A stretch of DNA of 64,000 bases from Candidatus Metaruminococcus caecorum (GTDB lineage Bacteria; Bacillota; Clostridia; Oscillospirales; Ruminococcaceae): assembly GCA_904420045.1 (NCBI GenBank), contig CAJFTY010000019.1:30870-94869 (forward strand). The letters run 5' to 3'. Shown one piece after another: positions 8,571-17,166 of this stretch. The position numbers and the translations under genes are program-made. Positions within the stretch are counted from its first letter, which is position 1. Every line of letters starts with the position of its first letter. The notes beneath the pieces were generated by a model. The model ran no database searches. It was not told the origin of the DNA and saw nothing but the letters and a program-made list of their open reading frames with translations.

Positions 8571-10025
8571 ATGTCATACGAAAACAAAAAAGAGCTTTTG
8601 GAAAAGCTGGACTTTGGCACTGTCGATTCTGAATCTGAAATAGATCTGGATAAAAAGTTTATTAAAACCAGAGATTTTATAAAGTTCTCACAATCAAATA
8701 CCGCATTGGTTTTAGGCGCAAAAGGCTCTGGAAAAAGCGCTCTGTTCCAGATGTTTTCTAAATATGAAAGTGTGGCAAAATCTTTAGCAAATATTCGGGA
8801 CTGCGATACTATTATTGTAACTGGAACTGGATTTAAAGATATAAAAGAGCTTTCAACGGATGATTTTATAAAGTTAATGGAAGGAAACAACATTAATTTT
8901 GATCAAATCTGGGAATTATATATAGCAGTAAAAATTGCATTGAAACTCGGCACGCTCGGTTTTAGTTCGGGAGAAAATCTAAAGGAATTTTACAAAAAAG
9001 CAGGTCTTATTGCGGACTTTCGAATATTTTCCATTGTAAAGCAGCTCTACTCACTTATGATTGGTACCCCGACGTCAGGAATCGAAATTGATATAAAAGG
9101 GTGCAAAATAAAGATTGGCGGGAATAAGAGCATTGATACACAGGATCTTCTGTTGGACATTGATCAACTATTAGATCAAGAAAACATGGATTGTTGGATC
9201 CTATTTGATAAAATTGATGAATTGTTTTCACATGACTATGCAAAACGAAAAAGTTGTATTGAAAGCCTGTTTCGTACATATCTAAATTTTGTACACAGAT
9301 TCCCTAGAATAAAATTTAAGATTTTTCTCCGCAATGATATTTGGAGCACACTTGAATTCGTCAATAAAAGCCACATTTCCGATAAAACAGTGGAACTCAA
9401 ATGGGATAAAACTTCTTTGTTGGAAATGGTCATTAAACGAATTGTCTTGGATAAAGATATCCAGAAATATATCGTAGACGAAACCGGGTTAAACGAGGAA
9501 GAGCTCTTCTTATCTCCCAATTTAGAAACTTGTTTCTATACAATTTTTTCCAAACAAGTTTATAAAGGAAAACGTGAAGCAGCCGTTATAAATTGAATTA
9601 TAGCCAGAATCACAGACGGCTTGGGCGGTGTATATCCAAGAGAATTTATAAACCTGGGCAATTTTTCAAGAGACAAGCAAATTTCCCAAGAAGTTATGGA
9701 TGAAAACTGTCTAATATCCGGTAATGCGATTAAATCCGCTTACCTCGATGTGTCTTCTGTTAAATGCGATACATATCTAAGCGAATTTCCATCTTTACGT
9801 TCTCATTTTGAACGATTCCGCGGAAAAGAAACTGCTAAATATACGAGAGATGAACTGATTGCCTTAATGGAGGGGTTGGAACCCAGTAAAGAAGAGATGA
9901 TTCGGCAACTATACGAAACCGGCATATTAGAACCGCAAACGATTAAATCTTCTAGCGCTTCAAAATTTGAAATCCCTAAATTGTTTCGATATGGATTAGG
10001 TTTGTCTTTGCGTGGTCGGCCATAA
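8571..10025 (+). pseudogene. P-loop ATPase (Sll1717-like), interrupted by an in-frame TGA
   Basis: The reading frame starts at ATG 8571 behind a strong AAAGGAGGGG and runs 341 codons to a TGA at 9594-9596. The same frame then continues to 10025, giving 484 codons if the TGA is read through. The Walker A motif is GAKGSGKSA (about residue 50), and a Walker B-like segment is CWILFDKIDEL. The bases after the stop encode IIARITDGLGGVYPREFINL, a well-conserved stretch in this ATPase family, where a Trp normally precedes it. The TGA therefore looks like a TGG-to-TGA change in an otherwise intact gene. The region is far more AT-rich than its neighbours, suggesting horizontal transfer. Such ATPases often occur in accessory or defence-type islands, but no partner gene is present, so no function is claimed. 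The alternative is a sequencing error. Confidence 0.75.
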
Positions 10026-10041
10026 AATTTTTTGCAGGGTA

Positions 10042-10071
10042 TTGACAAATTTTTGGGGGTTGGCGTATAAT
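10042..10071 (+). promoter_or_regulatory. Sigma-A type promoter of the trp operon
   Basis: TTGACA (10042-10047), 18-base spacer, TATAAT (10066-10071): both hexamers match the consensus perfectly. The T-box leader follows. Confidence 0.88.
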
Positions 10072-10084
10072 AAGAAAAACTTAA

Positions 10085-10395
10085 AAATTTAAATCCCAAG
10101 AGCAAAAGTAAGTACCCTGTAAAACGGTGGCAAAGAGAACCGGCGGCTGGTGAAAGCCGGAGCATACGCTGCAGGCGAATGGATTTGTGAGGAGCACGGA
10201 GAACGGGTGGACACCTTCCTCCCTAGTAACCGCCGCCGTCGTCCCACGTTACGGGAAAGGGTATTGATGCAAAAGCTGCGTACCTGTTTTTTGCTGCGTA
10301 CCTGTGTTGAGCGGGCTTTGTCAAATCGAGAAAGTCCGGAATTTGGGTGGCACCACGAGTCAATCGTCCCTTGTTTGGGATGGTTGGCTTTTTTT
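10085..10395 (+). ncRNA. T-box leader (tryptophan-specific) of the trp operon
   Basis: A leader of about 310 bases that senses uncharged tRNA-Trp. Stem I is recognisable from the AAGAGAACCGG kink-turn-like start and CTGGTGAAAGCCGG. A specifier loop around 10175-10190 offers TGG (10180-10182) as the Trp codon. The T-box sequence GGTGGCACCACGAG (10346-10359) can pair with the NCCA end of uncharged tRNA. It is followed by a terminator hairpin (10359-10370 with 10377-10388) and seven T. Uncharged tRNA-Trp would stabilise the antiterminator and switch the operon on. Confidence 0.9.
10359..10395 (+). terminator. Regulated terminator of the trp T-box
   Basis: A 12-bp stem with some G-U pairs (10359-10370 with 10377-10388) is followed by TTTTTTT (10389-10395). 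Its left arm adjoins the T-box sequence, so it is mutually exclusive with the antiterminator. Confidence 0.88.
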
Positions 10396-10443
10396 GTTGC
10401 CAAAAATCCACCATACAAGAAAAGCGCAAAGGAGAAATGCAAG

Positions 10444-11964
10444 ATGTTGACCCCTCAGATCAGCGAAGTGACCGACCTGCTGCAGGATTATGACACCGTT
10501 CCGGTGTTTTACGAACTGCTGGCGGATTCCTGTACCCCCATCCACATCTTTAAAGCATTGGAACACGCCTCCCCCAACTGCTTTATACTGGAGAGCGTGG
10601 ACAACACCCAGTGGGGCCGGTATTCCTTTATTGGCATTTCTCCCAAGGCGCAGATTAAGGTAAAAAACCACCGGATCACCTGCGAACGCGGCGGCAAGAC
10701 CACCGTTCTGGAACACGCCGATCCCCTTGCCTACTTAAAAAAGGTGATGAGCGAAAACCGCTCCCCCAGCGTACCCAACCGGCCCAAGATGACCGGAGGC
10801 CTGGTTGGATACTTCGGATACGACATGGTCCGATACATGGAAAAACGCCTCCATCACCCTCCCAAGGACGATTTAAACATTCCGGACTGCCACCTGTTTT
10901 TCTTCGACGAGATCGTCGCCTTCGACCACCTGTCCAATAAAACGGTGATTATCCAGAATATCCGCCGCGGGGAGGATGTAAAAAAGCGGTTTGAAGAATG
11001 CGAGCAGCGGGCCCGGCAACTGGCGGATCAGATCCTTTCGTACACTGCTCCCGTCCGGTACACTGCTCCCGTCCGGGAGCCGGCATCTTCCGCGCCTATA
11101 AACGTCACGGTGAACATCTCCAAAGAGGAGTACCTGAAAAACGTGGAAACCGCCAAGGAATACATTAAAAACGGCGACATTTTCCAGGTGGTGTTATCCC
11201 GCCGGCTTCAGGTGGAAAACGCTCCCGATCCCTTTGACGTGTACCGCTGCCTGCGAAGCGCCAATCCTTCCCCCTACCTGTACTATTTTAAGCTGGAGGA
11301 TTACCAGATCGTGGGGGCCTCCCCTGAAATGCTGGTCAACGTCACCAAGGGTGTGGTCACCACCAAGCCCATCGCCGGAACCTCCCGCCGGGGCGTCACT
11401 GAGGCGGAGGACGTGGAACTGGAAAAGGTCCTTTTAAACGATCCCAAGGAAAAGGCGGAGCACACCATGCTGGTGGACCTGGGCCGCAACGATGTGGGCA
11501 AGGTCAGCCGGTTCGGCACGGTGGAGGTCACCCGCTTCATGCAGGTGGAACGGTATTCCCAGGTGATGCACATCGTCAGCGACGTCAAGGGCATCCTGCG
11601 GGAAGACAAAACCGCCCTGGACGCGCTGGCCTCGGTTCTCCCGGCGGGGACGCTGTCCGGCGCGCCCAAGGTCCGCGCCATGGAAATCATCGACGAACTG
11701 GAACCCACCGCCCGGGGCCTGTACGGCGGAACCGTCGGGTACTTGGGCTTTGACGGGAACATCGACACCTGCATCGCCATCCGCACCGTGCTGTTTAAAG
11801 ACAAAAAAGCCTATGTCCAGGCGGGCGGCGGCATCGTGGCCGACTCGGTTCCCGAAAACGAGTACCAGGAGTCGGAAAACAAGGCCCGGGCGGTCATGCG
11901 GGCCATCGAAGAAGCGTCCAGAATGGAACACTCTATGCGCACAGAAAGGCGGTTTTCCGAATGA
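10444..11964 (+). CDS. trpE: Anthranilate synthase component I
   Basis: Converts chorismate to anthranilate with ammonia from TrpG. I take the ATG at 10444, nine bases after AAAGGAG (10428-10434), giving 506 residues; longer frames upstream run into the T-box. The N-terminal domain carries the LLESVDNTQWGRYSFIG-type feedback region (here ILESVDNTQWGRYSFIG). The C-terminal chorismate-binding domain has IAGTSRRG, HTMLVDLGRNDVGKV and the LPAGTLSGAPKVRAMEIIDELE signature. An exact 18-base tandem duplication (11041-11076) adds the hexapeptide TAPVRY/TAPVRE in the linker between the two domains. It is the first gene of the trp operon and overlaps the next start by four bases. Confidence 0.97.
   Translation: MLTPQISEVTDLLQDYDTVPVFYELLADSCTPIHIFKALEHASPNCFILESVDNTQWGRYSFIGISPKAQIKVKNHRITCERGGKTTVLEHADPLAYLKKVMSENRSPSVPNRPKMTGGLVGYFGYDMVRYMEKRLHHPPKDDLNIPDCHLFFFDEIVAFDHLSNKTVIIQNIRRGEDVKKRFEECEQRARQLADQILSYTAPVRYTAPVREPASSAPINVTVNISKEEYLKNVETAKEYIKNGDIFQVVLSRRLQVENAPDPFDVYRCLRSANPSPYLYYFKLEDYQIVGASPEMLVNVTKGVVTTKPIAGTSRRGVTEAEDVELEKVLLNDPKEKAEHTMLVDLGRNDVGKVSRFGTVEVTRFMQVERYSQVMHIVSDVKGILREDKTALDALASVLPAGTLSGAPKVRAMEIIDELEPTARGLYGGTVGYLGFDGNIDTCIAIRTVLFKDKKAYVQAGGGIVADSVPENEYQESENKARAVMRAIEEASRMEHSMRTERRFSE
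11041..11076 (+). repeat. 18-base tandem duplication inside trpE
   Basis: Two identical 18-base units (11041-11058 and 11059-11076) keep the frame and duplicate six residues in the interdomain linker of TrpE. Confidence 0.95.
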
Positions 11965-13604
11965 TTTTTATCCTCGACAATTACGATTCGTTTACCTATA
12001 ACCTGTACCAATATCTGGGCGAACTCCACGGCCAGGTGGAAGTGGCCCGCAACGACGAAATCACCCTGGAACAGATTGAAGCCATAAACCCCGGGGCTAT
12101 CGTGATCTCCCCCGGTCCGGGGTATCCTTCCGGAGCGGGGATCTCCATTGACGTGATCCGGCGGTTTTCCGGGAAAATCCCGATCTTGGGGGTCTGCCTG
12201 GGCCATCAGGCCATCGGGGAGGCCTTCGGCGGCAGAACCGTTCCCGCTGCGAAGCTGATGCACGGCAAGGAAAGCGTCGTGGAATTTGCGGAGTCCTGCC
12301 CGCTGTTTGCAGGACTTGCGCCAAGGCTGCCGGTAGGGCGCTACCATTCCCTGATTGTGGAAAAAACTTCCCTCCCCGACTGCCTGTCAGTGGTCGCCAG
12401 GGACGAGCAGGGCCAGATCATGGCCCTGGCTCACAAAGAGCATCCCACCTACGGGGTGCAGTTCCACCCCGAATCCATTTTGACCGGGTGCGGCAAAAAA
12501 ATTCTGGAGAACTTCTGCGGAACAATCGCGGGGCTTGCCATCACCCCCTCTGACGCCCCCGCGGAGGAACTCCCTCCCGCCCAGCGCAACGCGTTAAAAC
12601 CCTATCTCTTCAAGGTGATCGACGGGGAGGACTTAACCGAGGAGGAAGCAGTGGACGCCATGGACTGCATCATGTCCGGCGGGGCTACCGGCGCCCAGAT
12701 CGGTTCGTTTGTCACCGCCCTGCGGATGAAGGGCGAAACCGTGCCGGAAATCACCGGCTTTGCCCGGGTGATGCGGCAAAAGGCCGCTCCCATGCCGGGA
12801 TGCTCCGCCTCCATCGACATCGTAGGCACCGGCGGAGACATGGCCCACACCTTTAACATCTCCACCACCTCCGCCTTTGTAGGGGCGGGGGCAGGGCTGC
12901 GGGTTGCCAAGCACGGCAACCGCAGCGTGTCCAGCAAAAGCGGCGCTGCGGATGTGTTGGAGGCCCTGAACGTCACCATCGCCATGAAGCCGGAACAGGC
13001 GGCCCAGTGCCTGAACACCTGCGGGGTATCCTTTTTGTTCGCCCAGTCGTTTCACGGCTCAATGAAATTTGCCGCCGCCCCCCGCAAAGAAATCGGCGTG
13101 CGTTCGGTGTTTAACATTCTTGGGCCCCTGGCCAATCCAGCCATGGCCCAGTACATCCTGCTGGGAGTTTACGACGAGCAGATGATGGAGCCCATGGCCC
13201 GGGTGCTGATGAACCTGGGAATCAAGGGCGCCATGATCGTCCACGGGATGGACGGCCTGGACGAGGTTTCGGTCTGCGCCCCCACCCGGGTGTGCGAGAT
13301 CCGGGATGGCAAACTGATTAAGTACGATTTAAACCCGGAGGAATACGGCATCCCCCTGGCAAAAACAGAAGAGATCGTGGGCGGCACCGCCCAGGAAAAC
13401 GCCCGGATCACCTTGGATATCCTGGCGGGGAAAAAAGGTCCCAAACGGGATATCGTGGTGTTAAACACCGCCTGCGCGCTGTACACCGCCAATCTCGCCG
13501 ACACGGTGGAGCAGGGAATCCACATGGCGCAGGAGTCCATCGACTCCGGCCGCGCCATGGAAAAACTAAACGCTTTAAAAGCCTTTACCGGCCAGCTTTC
13601 ATAA
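11961..13604 (+). CDS. trpGD: Bifunctional anthranilate synthase glutaminase / anthranilate phosphoribosyltransferase (TrpG-TrpD fusion)
   Basis: A 547-residue fusion. Residues 1-190 are a class I glutamine amidotransferase with the oxyanion loop SPGPGYP, nucleophile elbow GVCLGHQAIGE (Cys) and the His-Glu pair in VQFHPES; it feeds ammonia to TrpE. After a linker of about 20 residues rich in Pro and Ala, residues 210-547 are anthranilate phosphoribosyltransferase, with the PRPP loop IVGTGGDMAHTFNISTTSA and KHGNRSVSSKSGAADVLEAL, which makes phosphoribosyl-anthranilate. The reading frame is continuous with no internal stop. The ATGA overlap with trpE implies coupled translation. Confidence 0.95.
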   Translation: MIFILDNYDSFTYNLYQYLGELHGQVEVARNDEITLEQIEAINPGAIVISPGPGYPSGAGISIDVIRRFSGKIPILGVCLGHQAIGEAFGGRTVPAAKLMHGKESVVEFAESCPLFAGLAPRLPVGRYHSLIVEKTSLPDCLSVVARDEQGQIMALAHKEHPTYGVQFHPESILTGCGKKILENFCGTIAGLAITPSDAPAEELPPAQRNALKPYLFKVIDGEDLTEEEAVDAMDCIMSGGATGAQIGSFVTALRMKGETVPEITGFARVMRQKAAPMPGCSASIDIVGTGGDMAHTFNISTTSAFVGAGAGLRVAKHGNRSVSSKSGAADVLEALNVTIAMKPEQAAQCLNTCGVSFLFAQSFHGSMKFAAAPRKEIGVRSVFNILGPLANPAMAQYILLGVYDEQMMEPMARVLMNLGIKGAMIVHGMDGLDEVSVCAPTRVCEIRDGKLIKYDLNPEEYGIPLAKTEEIVGGTAQENARITLDILAGKKGPKRDIVVLNTACALYTANLADTVEQGIHMAQESIDSGRAMEKLNALKAFTGQLS

Positions 13605-13616
13605 GGAGGATTCGCC

Positions 13617-14399
13617 ATGATCTTAGACGATATCGTCGCCCGGCGGCGGGAGCAGCTCCAGCGGGAAAAGGCGGCGGTCTCCCCCGAAGAAATGGCCGAA
13701 AAAGCCCGGAATCTGTCCGCTGTCCCCTGCCGGGATTTTGCCTCCGCTCTGTCAAAGCCCTCGCTGGGCGTCATCGCAGAGGTCAAGCGCTCCTCCCCCT
13801 CCAAGGGGCGGATGGTGGAGCAGTTTGACCCGGCGGCAATTGCCCAAGCGTATGAATCTGCGGGAGCAGACGCGGTTTCGGTGCTCACCGAGGAGCATTA
13901 TTTTGAAGGGAGCGCCCAAATCCTCCGCCAAGTGCGGGAGGCGGTTCAGCTCCCCATCCTGCGCAAGGATTTCATCATCGACCCCTATCAGATCGACGAG
14001 GCCAGGGTGATCGGCGCGGACGCGGTGCTGCTGATCGCGGCGCTGCACACCGCCGATTCCCTGAAAAGCCTCTTAAAACGAGCCCGGTCTTTGGGGCTTG
14101 CCTGCCTGACCGAGGTGCACAATGAAGCGGAGCTTAGCCGCGCCCTGCGGGCCGGGTGCCCTATCATCGGGATCAACAACCGGGATTTGACCACCTTTCA
14201 GGTGGATCTGAACACCACGGCGGCCCTTGCGGCCCAAATTCCAAAGGGGCGGCTGATCGTGTCCGAAAGCGGCATGAAGTCCCGGGAGGACTTGGCCGCC
14301 GTCAAGCAGGCGGGGGCGCACGCCGTTCTGATCGGGGAAGCCCTGGTGACCAGCGGAAAAATTGGGGAAGCCCTTTGCTCCCTGCGGGAGGGGCTGTAA
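13617..14399 (+). CDS. trpC: Indole-3-glycerol phosphate synthase
   Basis: A (beta/alpha)8 enzyme of 260 residues that closes the indole ring. It shows the family motifs EVKRSSPSKG (catalytic Lys and phosphate contacts), LRKDFIIDPYQI, LTEVHNEAEL, IIGINNRDLTTF and SESGM near the end. AAGGAGG precedes the ATG at 13617 by about eight bases. It is a stand-alone TrpC, not fused to TrpF, whose gene follows after two bases. Confidence 0.97.
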   Translation: MILDDIVARRREQLQREKAAVSPEEMAEKARNLSAVPCRDFASALSKPSLGVIAEVKRSSPSKGRMVEQFDPAAIAQAYESAGADAVSVLTEEHYFEGSAQILRQVREAVQLPILRKDFIIDPYQIDEARVIGADAVLLIAALHTADSLKSLLKRARSLGLACLTEVHNEAELSRALRAGCPIIGINNRDLTTFQVDLNTTAALAAQIPKGRLIVSESGMKSREDLAAVKQAGAHAVLIGEALVTSGKIGEALCSLREGL

Positions 14400-14401
14400 C
14401 C

Positions 14402-15034
14402 ATGGCAGGGCTTCGCTTAAAGATCTGCGGCATTCGCCGGGAAGAGGATATCGCCATCGTCAACCGGTTTCCGCCCGACTACATCGGGTTTGTGTTCGCA
14501 AAAAGCCGCCGGCAGGTGACGCCAGAACAGGCGGCCCGGCTGACCAGCAAACTCCGTCCCGGGATTCAGACCGTGGGGGTGTTTGTCAACAGCTCCCCCG
14601 AGGCGGCCGCCGGCGCTGCAAAAGCGGCGGGACTGTCGGTGATTCAGCTCCATGGGGACGAAGATCGGGCGTATATCGAAACACTCCGGCAGCTAACCGG
14701 CCTCCCCATCTGGAAGGCGGTTCGGGTGACGAATAAAGACAGCATCCGCCGGGCTGAACAGCTTGGGGCAAATGCTCTGCTGCTGGACGCGTTTTCCGAG
14801 GACGCTTACGGCGGGACGGGCAAAACCGCCGACTGGGAACTCATCGCCCGGGTACGGCCCGCCCTCCCCTTTTTTCTGGCAGGAGGACTAAACGCCCATA
14901 ACCTGGCCGCCGCCGTAAGCGCCGTACGTCCCTGTGGGGTGGATCTGTCCGGCGGCGTGGAGACAAACGGCGTCAAAGACGGCGAAAAAGTGCGGATCAT
15001 CCGGGAACTTGTCAACCGGCTTCCGATCCGGTAA
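14402..15034 (+). CDS. trpF: Phosphoribosylanthranilate isomerase
   Basis: Catalyses the Amadori rearrangement between the TrpD and TrpC steps. The 210-residue protein starts at ATG 14402, two bases after the trpC stop; the ribosome-binding GGGAGGGG lies inside the end of trpC. Conserved parts are [11 protein letters not shown] (catalytic Cys), [30 protein letters not shown] and the C-terminal [13 protein letters not shown] and [19 protein letters not shown] phosphate-binding segments. Confidence 0.96.
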   Translation: MAGLRLKICGIRREEDIAIVNRFPPDYIGFVFAKSRRQVTPEQAARLTSKLRPGIQTVGVFVNSSPEAAAGAAKAAGLSVIQLHGDEDRAYIETLRQLTGLPIWKAVRVTNKDSIRRAEQLGANALLLDAFSEDAYGGTGKTADWELIARVRPALPFFLAGGLNAHNLAAAVSAVRPCGVDLSGGVETNGVKDGEKVRIIRELVNRLPIR

Positions 15035-15080
15035 AATAGAAATTGACTGCGCATTGCAAGGAAAGGAATGGAACACCACC

Positions 15081-16262
15081 ATGAACAAGGTTGGAAGATT
15101 TGGCGAGTTCGGCGGGCAGTACGTCCCCGAAACCGTTATGAACGCCGTCCATGAGTTGGAGGCGGCCTACGACCACTATAAAAACGACCCCGATTTTTTG
15201 GCGGAGCTCACACGCTATTATAAAGAATATGCCGGGCGCCCCTCCATGCTGTACTACGCCCGGCGGATGACCGAGGATCTAGGAGGCGCAAAGATTTACA
15301 TCAAACGGGAGGATTTAAACCACACCGGCTCCCACAAGATCAACAACGTCTTAGGACAGGCGCTGCTGGCAAAGCGCATGGGCAAAAAGCGCCTGATCGC
15401 TGAAACCGGCGCGGGCCAGCACGGCGTCGCCACCGCCACGGCGGCGGCTTTGTTCGACATGGAATGCGAAATCTACATGGGCGCGGACGATGTGGAGCGC
15501 CAGTCCTTAAACGTCTACCGGATGGAGCTGTTGGGCGCTAAGGTCAACGCGGTGCAAAGCGGCACCAACACCCTCAAAGACGCTATCAACGAGGCCATGC
15601 GGGACTGGGCCACCAACATTGATACCACCTATTACCTGATCGGCTCGGTGATGGGTCCTCACCCCTATCCCACCATGGTTCGGGATTTTCAAAAGATCAT
15701 CGGGGAGGAAACCCGCCGCCAGATGATGGAGGCCGAAGGCCGGCTGCCCGACGCGGTGGTGGCCTGCGTGGGCGGCGGTTCCAACGCCATGGGGATGTTC
15801 TACGACTTTATCAAAGAGCCCTCTGTGAAGCTTTACGGCGCGGAAGCCGCCGGAGAGGGCGTGCAGTCCCCCCGCACCGCCGCCACTGTCTCGCTGGGGC
15901 GCACGGGGATCTTCCACGGCATGAAAGCGCTGTTTTTACAGAACGACGAGGGCCAGATCGCCCCGGTGTATTCGCTTTCCGCCGGACTTGATTATCCCGG
16001 TGTGGGGCCGGAACACTCCCACCTGCACCAGACCGGCCGTGCCGAATACCATGCAATTACCGACGAGGAGGCTGTCTGCGCCTTTGAGTACCTGTCCCGG
16101 GTAGAGGGGATCATCCCCGCCATCGAGTCCGCCCACGCGGTGGCCTTGGCGAAAAAACTTGCCCCGAACATGGGAAAAGAACAAATCCTGGTCATAAACC
16201 TGTCCGGCCGGGGGGACAAAGACGTATACCAGGTGGCGCGCTATCGGGGCGTGCAGCTATAA
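15081..16262 (+). CDS. trpB: Tryptophan synthase beta chain
   Basis: PLP enzyme joining indole and serine. The 393-residue length is usual for the TrpB1 type. It begins [14 protein letters not shown]; the PLP lysine is in [10 protein letters not shown]; the phosphate-binding loop is [10 protein letters not shown]; and the COMM-domain segment [13 protein letters not shown] is intact. I chose the ATG at 15081, just ahead of the conserved start of the family. AAGGAAAGGA lies about 13 bases upstream, a slightly long spacing. Confidence 0.97.
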   Translation: MNKVGRFGEFGGQYVPETVMNAVHELEAAYDHYKNDPDFLAELTRYYKEYAGRPSMLYYARRMTEDLGGAKIYIKREDLNHTGSHKINNVLGQALLAKRMGKKRLIAETGAGQHGVATATAAALFDMECEIYMGADDVERQSLNVYRMELLGAKVNAVQSGTNTLKDAINEAMRDWATNIDTTYYLIGSVMGPHPYPTMVRDFQKIIGEETRRQMMEAEGRLPDAVVACVGGGSNAMGMFYDFIKEPSVKLYGAEAAGEGVQSPRTAATVSLGRTGIFHGMKALFLQNDEGQIAPVYSLSAGLDYPGVGPEHSHLHQTGRAEYHAITDEEAVCAFEYLSRVEGIIPAIESAHAVALAKKLAPNMGKEQILVINLSGRGDKDVYQVARYRGVQL

Positions 16263-16294
16263 GCCGATTCAGATGGAAAGGACGGACATTTACC

Positions 16295-17083
16295 ATGAAC
16301 CGAATTGATACGACCTTTGCTCGATTAAAGGAGCAGAAGAAAAAGGCCCTCATCACCTTCATCACCGCCGGGGACGGCGGGCTTGACACCACCGAACAAC
16401 TGGTCTACTCCATGGAACGGGGTGGCGCGGATATCATCGAGCTGGGGATCCCTTTTTCCGATCCCATCGCGGAGGGCCCCACGATCCAGAAGGCCAGTGT
16501 GCGCGCCCTGGAAAACGGAACCCGTCTGGTGGACGTGTTTGCACTGGTGCGGCGGCTTCGCAAAAACATTCAGCTTCCGCTGGTCATGATGATGTATGTA
16601 AACAGTATTTTCGGCTTTGGCACCCAGCGGTTTTTCGCCCTGTGCCGGGAGTGCGGCGTGGACGGCGTTATCGTGCCCGATCTTCCCTATGAGGAAAAAG
16701 AGGAGCTTCAGGACTTTGCTGACCGGGAAGGAGTCTATGTGATCCGGCTGGTGACCCCTGCCTCCCACGAGCGGATCCGCATGATCGCAAACGGTGCCCG
16801 GGGCTTTTTGTACTGTGTGTCCTCGGTTGGGGTCACCGGCGTGCGGGAGAGTTACTCCACCGATTTTAAGGAGTTTTTCGGCGCAGTCAACCGCAGCCGG
16901 GAGATTCCCGCGGCGGTAGGCTTTGGCATTTCGGGGCCTGAGCAGGCAAAAGCCATGAAGCACTATTGCGACGGCGTCATTGTGGGCAGCGCGGTGGTGG
17001 AACTGGTGGAACGGCACGGCGCCGCCTCTCCCGGGCCGGTGGAGACGTTTACCCGCTCCCTGCGGGAGGCGCTGGACACGTAG
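16295..17083 (+). CDS. trpA: Tryptophan synthase alpha chain
   Basis: Cleaves indole-3-glycerol phosphate to indole, which is channelled to TrpB. It has 262 residues. The catalytic Glu is in DIIELGIPFSDPIAEGPTIQ and the catalytic Asp in GVDGVIVPDLPYEE; the phosphate-binding GVTGVRE and VGFGISGPEQA segments are present. It is the last gene of the operon and is followed by a very stable terminator. Confidence 0.97.
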   Translation: MNRIDTTFARLKEQKKKALITFITAGDGGLDTTEQLVYSMERGGADIIELGIPFSDPIAEGPTIQKASVRALENGTRLVDVFALVRRLRKNIQLPLVMMMYVNSIFGFGTQRFFALCRECGVDGVIVPDLPYEEKEELQDFADREGVYVIRLVTPASHERIRMIANGARGFLYCVSSVGVTGVRESYSTDFKEFFGAVNRSREIPAAVGFGISGPEQAKAMKHYCDGVIVGSAVVELVERHGAASPGPVETFTRSLREALDT

Positions 17084-17113
17084 GAAGGGATACCATATCC
17101 GCCCCTAGATCTC

Positions 17114-17165
17114 AAACGACCCCGCCATGGAGGGCAGTGTCCTCCATGGCGGGGTCGTTTTTTTC
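17114..17165 (+). terminator. Terminator of the trp operon
   Basis: A stem of about 20 bp (17114-17133 with 17141-17160) with a seven-base loop and a T run. The histidine kinase gene converges from the other side and may use the same hairpin. Confidence 0.93.
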
Positions 17166-17166
17166 T

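Noticed and set aside
9621..10025. Separate small gene after the ATPase
   Set aside because: It is in the same frame as the ATPase and encodes its conserved C-terminal part, so it is the second half of one split gene.
8571..10025. Selenocysteine or other recoding at the TGA
   Set aside because: No SECIS-like hairpin directly after the TGA was evident, Trp is the expected residue, and this family is not known for selenocysteine.
10150..10443. N-terminal extension of trpE into the leader
   Set aside because: The extra residues come from the T-box RNA. The ATG at 10444 has the proper ribosome-binding site and matches the family start.
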